Positions 60,901 through 64,000 of a stretch of 64,000 nucleotides of DNA are shown here, piece after piece (position 1 is the first letter of the stretch; each line of letters opens with the position of its first letter). The notes below the pieces were generated by a model. It was not told the origin of the DNA. It saw nothing but the letters and a program-made list of their open reading frames with translations, and did not search any database. The translations under genes and the position numbers were made by a program. The DNA comes from Flavobacterium zhairuonense (GTDB lineage: Bacteria > Bacteroidota > Bacteroidia > Flavobacteriales > Flavobacteriaceae), in contig NZ_SJSY01000072.1 of the NCBI RefSeq assembly GCF_004352915.1, forward strand, positions 62,001 to 126,000. Direction: 5' to 3'.

Positions 60901-62526
60901 TTACCCTAAGAAAGGATATCTGTAATCTTCAGGAGTTACAAAAGTTTCTTTGATAGTTCTTGGAGAAGCCCAACGCAATAAGTTCAGTGCAGAACCTGCT
61001 TTATCGTTAGTTCCAGAAGCTCTTGCTCCACCAAACGGCTGCATTCCTACAACAGCTCCGGTTGGTTTGTCATTAATATAGAAGTTACCAGCTGAATTTT
61101 GCAATTTAGTTGTAGCCACTTCGATAGCATAACGATCTTGGCTGAAAACAGCTCCAGTTAAAGCATATTCAGAAGTAGTATCAACTAATTCTAAAGTCTC
61201 TTCCCATTTAGCATCTTCGTAAACATAAATAGTGATAACTGGTCCAAACAACTCGGTTTCCATTGTAGTATATTTTGGATTTGTTGTTACAATAACCGTT
61301 GGTTCAATAAAGTACCCAACCGATTTATCGTAATTTCCTCCAACGATGATTTCAGCGTCAGCATCTTTTTTAGCTTGGTCAATATAACTTGCTAATTTGT
61401 CAAAAGAACCTTCGTGTATAACTGCTGTAATGAAATTTCCGAAATCTTCTGGAGAACCCATTTTCATAGATTTTACATCAGCAATTAATTGCGCTTTTAC
61501 AGCTGGCCATAAACTTTGTGGAATATAAGCTCTAGAAGCGGCAGAACATTTTTGTCCTTGGAATTCAAAAGCTCCACGAGTAATTCCTGTAGCTACTTGT
61601 TTTACGTTTGCACTTGGATGCGCAATGATAAAATCTTTACCTCCAGTTTCACCAACAATTCTTGGGTAAGTTTTGTAATTGTGAATGTTTGCACCAATTT
61701 TAGCCCAAATATCTTTAAATACGTGAGTTGATCCTGTAAAGTGAATACCAGCAAAATCACGGCTCGCTAAAACTGTATCAGTAATCATTAAAGCATCTCC
61801 AAAAACTACGTTGATTACACCATCTGGAACTCCAGCTTCTTTGAATACATCAATGATAATTTTTGCAGAAAATACTTGGCTATCACTTGGTTTCCAAACT
61901 ACAACGTTACCCATCATTGCTGCACTTGCAGGAAGGTTAGCAGCGATAGCAGTAAAGTTAAATGGAGTAATTGCATAAACAAAACCTTCTAATGGTCTGT
62001 ATTCTACACGGTTCCAAACAGTAGAATCTGATTTTGGCTGATCGTTGTAGATTTGAGTCATAAACTCAACATTGTAACGTAAAAAGTCGATTAATTCGCA
62101 AGAAGAATCGATTTCTGCTTGGTGAATATTTTTAGATTGACCAATCATTGTTGCAGCGTTGATACGCGCTCTGTATGGTCCTGCGATAAGTTCAGCAGCT
62201 TTTAAGAAAATAGCAGCACGTTGTTCCCATGCCATGTTTGCCCATGCTTTTCTTGCTTCAAGTGCATTCGCAATCGCTTTTTCAATATGTTGTTTTTCAG
62301 CTAAATGATATTTTCCAACAACGTGTTTGTGATCGTGTGGAGCTGTAATGTTTCTTGTATTTCCAGTTTTGATTTCTTCACTTCCAATATATAAAGGAAC
62401 GTCAATTTGAGAGTTCCACATTGTAGTGTAAGCTGCCTGAACTGCGGCTTTTTCTGGTGAGTTCGGTGCATAGCTTTTAACTGGCTCGTTTACCGCTTTT
62501 GGTACATGAAAGAATCCTTTTAACAT
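60901..62526 (-). CDS. pruA: L-glutamate gamma-semialdehyde dehydrogenase
   Basis: Second step of proline breakdown to glutamate. The 541-residue aldehyde dehydrogenase has the catalytic Cys in FEFQGQKCSAASR, the catalytic Glu in IVGETGGKDF, GDALMITDTVLASRDFAGI, and the FTGSTHVF cofactor-binding stretch. Length fits the single-domain enzyme, without proline dehydrogenase. A TACTTTTG box (62569-62576, minus strand) lies upstream. It is monocistronic. Confidence 0.95.
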   Translation of the reverse strand: MLKGFFHVPKAVNEPVKSYAPNSPEKAAVQAAYTTMWNSQIDVPLYIGSEEIKTGNTRNITAPHDHKHVVGKYHLAEKQHIEKAIANALEARKAWANMAWEQRAAIFLKAAELIAGPYRARINAATMIGQSKNIHQAEIDSSCELIDFLRYNVEFMTQIYNDQPKSDSTVWNRVEYRPLEGFVYAITPFNFTAIAANLPASAAMMGNVVVWKPSDSQVFSAKIIIDVFKEAGVPDGVINVVFGDALMITDTVLASRDFAGIHFTGSTHVFKDIWAKIGANIHNYKTYPRIVGETGGKDFIIAHPSANVKQVATGITRGAFEFQGQKCSAASRAYIPQSLWPAVKAQLIADVKSMKMGSPEDFGNFITAVIHEGSFDKLASYIDQAKKDADAEIIVGGNYDKSVGYFIEPTVIVTTNPKYTTMETELFGPVITIYVYEDAKWEETLELVDTTSEYALTGAVFSQDRYAIEVATTKLQNSAGNFYINDKPTGAVVGMQPFGGARASGTNDKAGSALNLLRWASPRTIKETFVTPEDYRYPFLG

Positions 62527-62753
62527 GGGATAAATTATTTTAAAATTACGATTTTGTTCAATTTTTTACAAAAGTACAAATGATAATTTGAATTTATCAC
62601 AATACAATATTAAAAAGTTGTATTTTGATAAACGGATGATTCAGGTTGCAGAATAATTAACATTTTAATTGTATAAAATCGAAATGATTTAAACAAAAAT
62701 TAAATGTTTTCTTGAGTTTTATGAAATGAAAAAAAGATTGCTTAAACTATAAA

Positions 62754-63140
62754 TTAGTTCAATGCAAAAGGAGCACACATTCTAAAAGTAGGAACAATTA
62801 CTTTGAATGTTTTTGTCGTAGTAAAATTGATCATATTAAAATGACCTTTCATAGCGCCGTAAGGTGATGATAATAAGCAGCCAGAACTATAAGTATGATT
62901 TTCGCCTGGTTTTAGAACTGGTTTTTTACCAATTACGCCTTCGCCATCCACAATGTCTAAGTCGTTTAGCGAATCAAAAATTTCCCAGTGACGAGAAGTC
63001 AATTGAACAGAATCTTTGCTGTGGTTTTCAATTGTAACTACATAACTAAAAGCAAAATGAATCTTGTAGTTTTTGAAGTAAGTTCCTTCAAAACTAGTTA
63101 AAACTGATATTTTTATGCCTCTTGTAATTTGAGAAACCAT
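62754..63140 (-). CDS. apaG: ApaG protein
   Basis: A 128-residue protein of the ApaG family (Fibronectin III-like fold). Marks are VVTIENHSKDSVQLTSRHW, EGVIGKKPVLKPGENHTYSSG and GAMKGHF. It was linked to cobalt and magnesium efflux, but the exact role is unclear. A single gene between pruA and the T9SS plug-like gene. Confidence 0.92.
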   Translation of the reverse strand: MVSQITRGIKISVLTSFEGTYFKNYKIHFAFSYVVTIENHSKDSVQLTSRHWEIFDSLNDLDIVDGEGVIGKKPVLKPGENHTYSSGCLLSSPYGAMKGHFNMINFTTTKTFKVIVPTFRMCAPFALN

Positions 63141-63219
63141 ACTAAAGTAGTATATATGTGTACGTTATAGTTGCAAATCTACGAAAAAAAATGATTGAAG
63201 TGAAAACGTTAACATTGTT

Positions 63220-64000
63220 TTAATTTACGATGTTTATTGAGTTTCCGTTTCCTTTTCCAATGACTCTTTGATAACGATCTGAAGTTTCTTTGTAATACAC
63301 TAAGATGGTGTATTCATTTTCAGTCTGATAAAAATTTCCATCAACAGCATTTTCGTAATCGATATTTCCTTTTTTATCAACGGTTCTGTATTGATAATTG
63401 GTAAAACCTTGTTTGATCATGACAGCTTTTTCAAAGATTGCCTTGTCAGGATTATAATCCATTTTATATTCTGGTGAAAGGCTGTAATTATTAAACATTC
63501 CAGCAATATAGATGTCTTTGTTCAATTGAAAAGCTGGCGCCGATAACGTGAAATAAACCCAAGCATAATCAGCTTCGATTTCTTGTTTGAATCCGTTGAT
63601 GTTTTTCACTACAAAATTTCCATTTACATCTTCATAAAGTGTGTAAATTTGGTTGCCTCTTGCGTGATTGGTGTACAAATAAGAACTGTAAACGTCATTG
63701 TTGGAACCCATTTTGGCGACATTATTGCTAGCCGCGCGAATGTCTTTGTTTTCAAAACACAAAAATTCATTACCTCCCCAAAATTGGGTTTCTTTATCGT
63801 ATTTATACACCATTTGATTTCCTATGGTATATTGTGGAGGAACATTTTTGATGCTGGTTTTAAAATCACCATTTTGCAATAAAAGCACTTTTACGTTCTG
63901 CAAAGGGGTTTGAAAAGTAATGTCATTTGACAAAATAGTAAATTCAAGATTTTGCTTAAAATCAATATTGCTGAGGTTTCGGGTGCGTTTTACCAAACAT
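63220..64000 (-). CDS. DUF5103 T9SS plug-like protein, N-terminal end outside window
   Basis: At least 259 codons, with the frame open to the last base of the window, so the N-terminal part is missing; the apparent TTG start at 63996 is not real. The visible part matches the DUF5103 family, which includes the plug protein that closes the SprA translocon of the type IX secretion system. Marks are ETQFWGGNEFLCFENKDI, YVWVYFTLSAP-like YAWVYFTLSAP and YNYRTV-like TNYQYRTVD. The two cargo proteins at 23.6-27.8 kb would use the same system. Confidence 0.85.
   Translation of the reverse strand, partial: CLVKRTRNLSNIDFKQNLEFTILSNDITFQTPLQNVKVLLLQNGDFKTSIKNVPPQYTIGNQMVYKYDKETQFWGGNEFLCFENKDIRAASNNVAKMGSNNDVYSSYLYTNHARGNQIYTLYEDVNGNFVVKNINGFKQEIEADYAWVYFTLSAPAFQLNKDIYIAGMFNNYSLSPEYKMDYNPDKAIFEKAVMIKQGFTNYQYRTVDKKGNIDYENAVDGNFYQTENEYTILVYYKETSDRYQRVIGKGNGNSINIVN

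Overview
The window looks like a chromosomal segment of a Flavobacterium-type member of the Bacteroidota. The DNA is AT-rich. Genes lack clear Shine-Dalgarno sites. Promoters fit the Bacteroidota TTG / TAnnTTTG pattern. There are type IX secretion (T9SS) type-B sorting domains and a T9SS plug-like protein, and the trigger factor, ClpP, ClpX, MutS and fused FolK/deoxynucleoside kinase genes fit this phylum. Most of the window is ordinary core genome. I see no prophage, integrase, insertion sequence, CRISPR array or rRNA.

Layout. 1-6.2 kb: a truncated hydrolase, a small membrane protein, tig, a membrane orphan, clpP, clpX and an L,D-transpeptidase-like lipoprotein. 6.3-10.1 kb: a GlxA-type regulator divergent from a run of three VOC and three SRPBCC proteins. 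10.3-23.1 kb: serB, GH3-like protein, DUF2797 protein, family 9 glycosyltransferase, AsmA-like protein, hydrolase, sppA and the folK/dNK fusion. 23.2-29 kb: two secreted lectin-like T9SS cargo paralogues, an RNA methyltransferase and a DUF1573 protein. 29.2-32.1 kb: mutS, tRNA-Gly and tRNA-Leu. 32.2-40 kb: YegP-like protein, a heptad-repeat lipoprotein, Kdo transferase, DegT aminotransferase, galE, an EamA transporter, a small gene that seems to begin at ATA, and fabD. 40-43 kb: AraC regulator, YceI, a Fe-S protein and pirin. 43.8-48.6 kb: a complete glyoxylate-shunt module (regulator, malate synthase, isocitrate lyase). 48.8-51.4 kb: a tightly coupled operon of membrane protein, purT, DUF6370 and Crp/Fnr. 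52-64 kb: U32 peptidase, DinD, DUF2383 protein, aminotransferase, fatty-acid desaturase, rsmG, lipoprotein carbonic anhydrase, pruA, apaG and the T9SS plug-like protein.

The most unusual content is between the genes. Two dispersed palindromic repeat families appear several times. In one, a hairpin stem changes from copy to copy but always stays self-complementary, while the five-base loop is constant. In the other, long perfect terminal inverted repeats differ in sequence between copies while the core is shared. Other signals are an identical operator-like motif at identical distance upstream of the yceI and pirin -10-type boxes, a 14-bp palindrome between the glyoxylate regulator and aceB, a perfect 32-bp palindrome inside dinD, a 32-bp inverted repeat placing the same leader in front of two divergent genes, and a 13-bp-arm palindrome over the tig promoter. 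All functional names come from reading motifs by eye; no database search was run.
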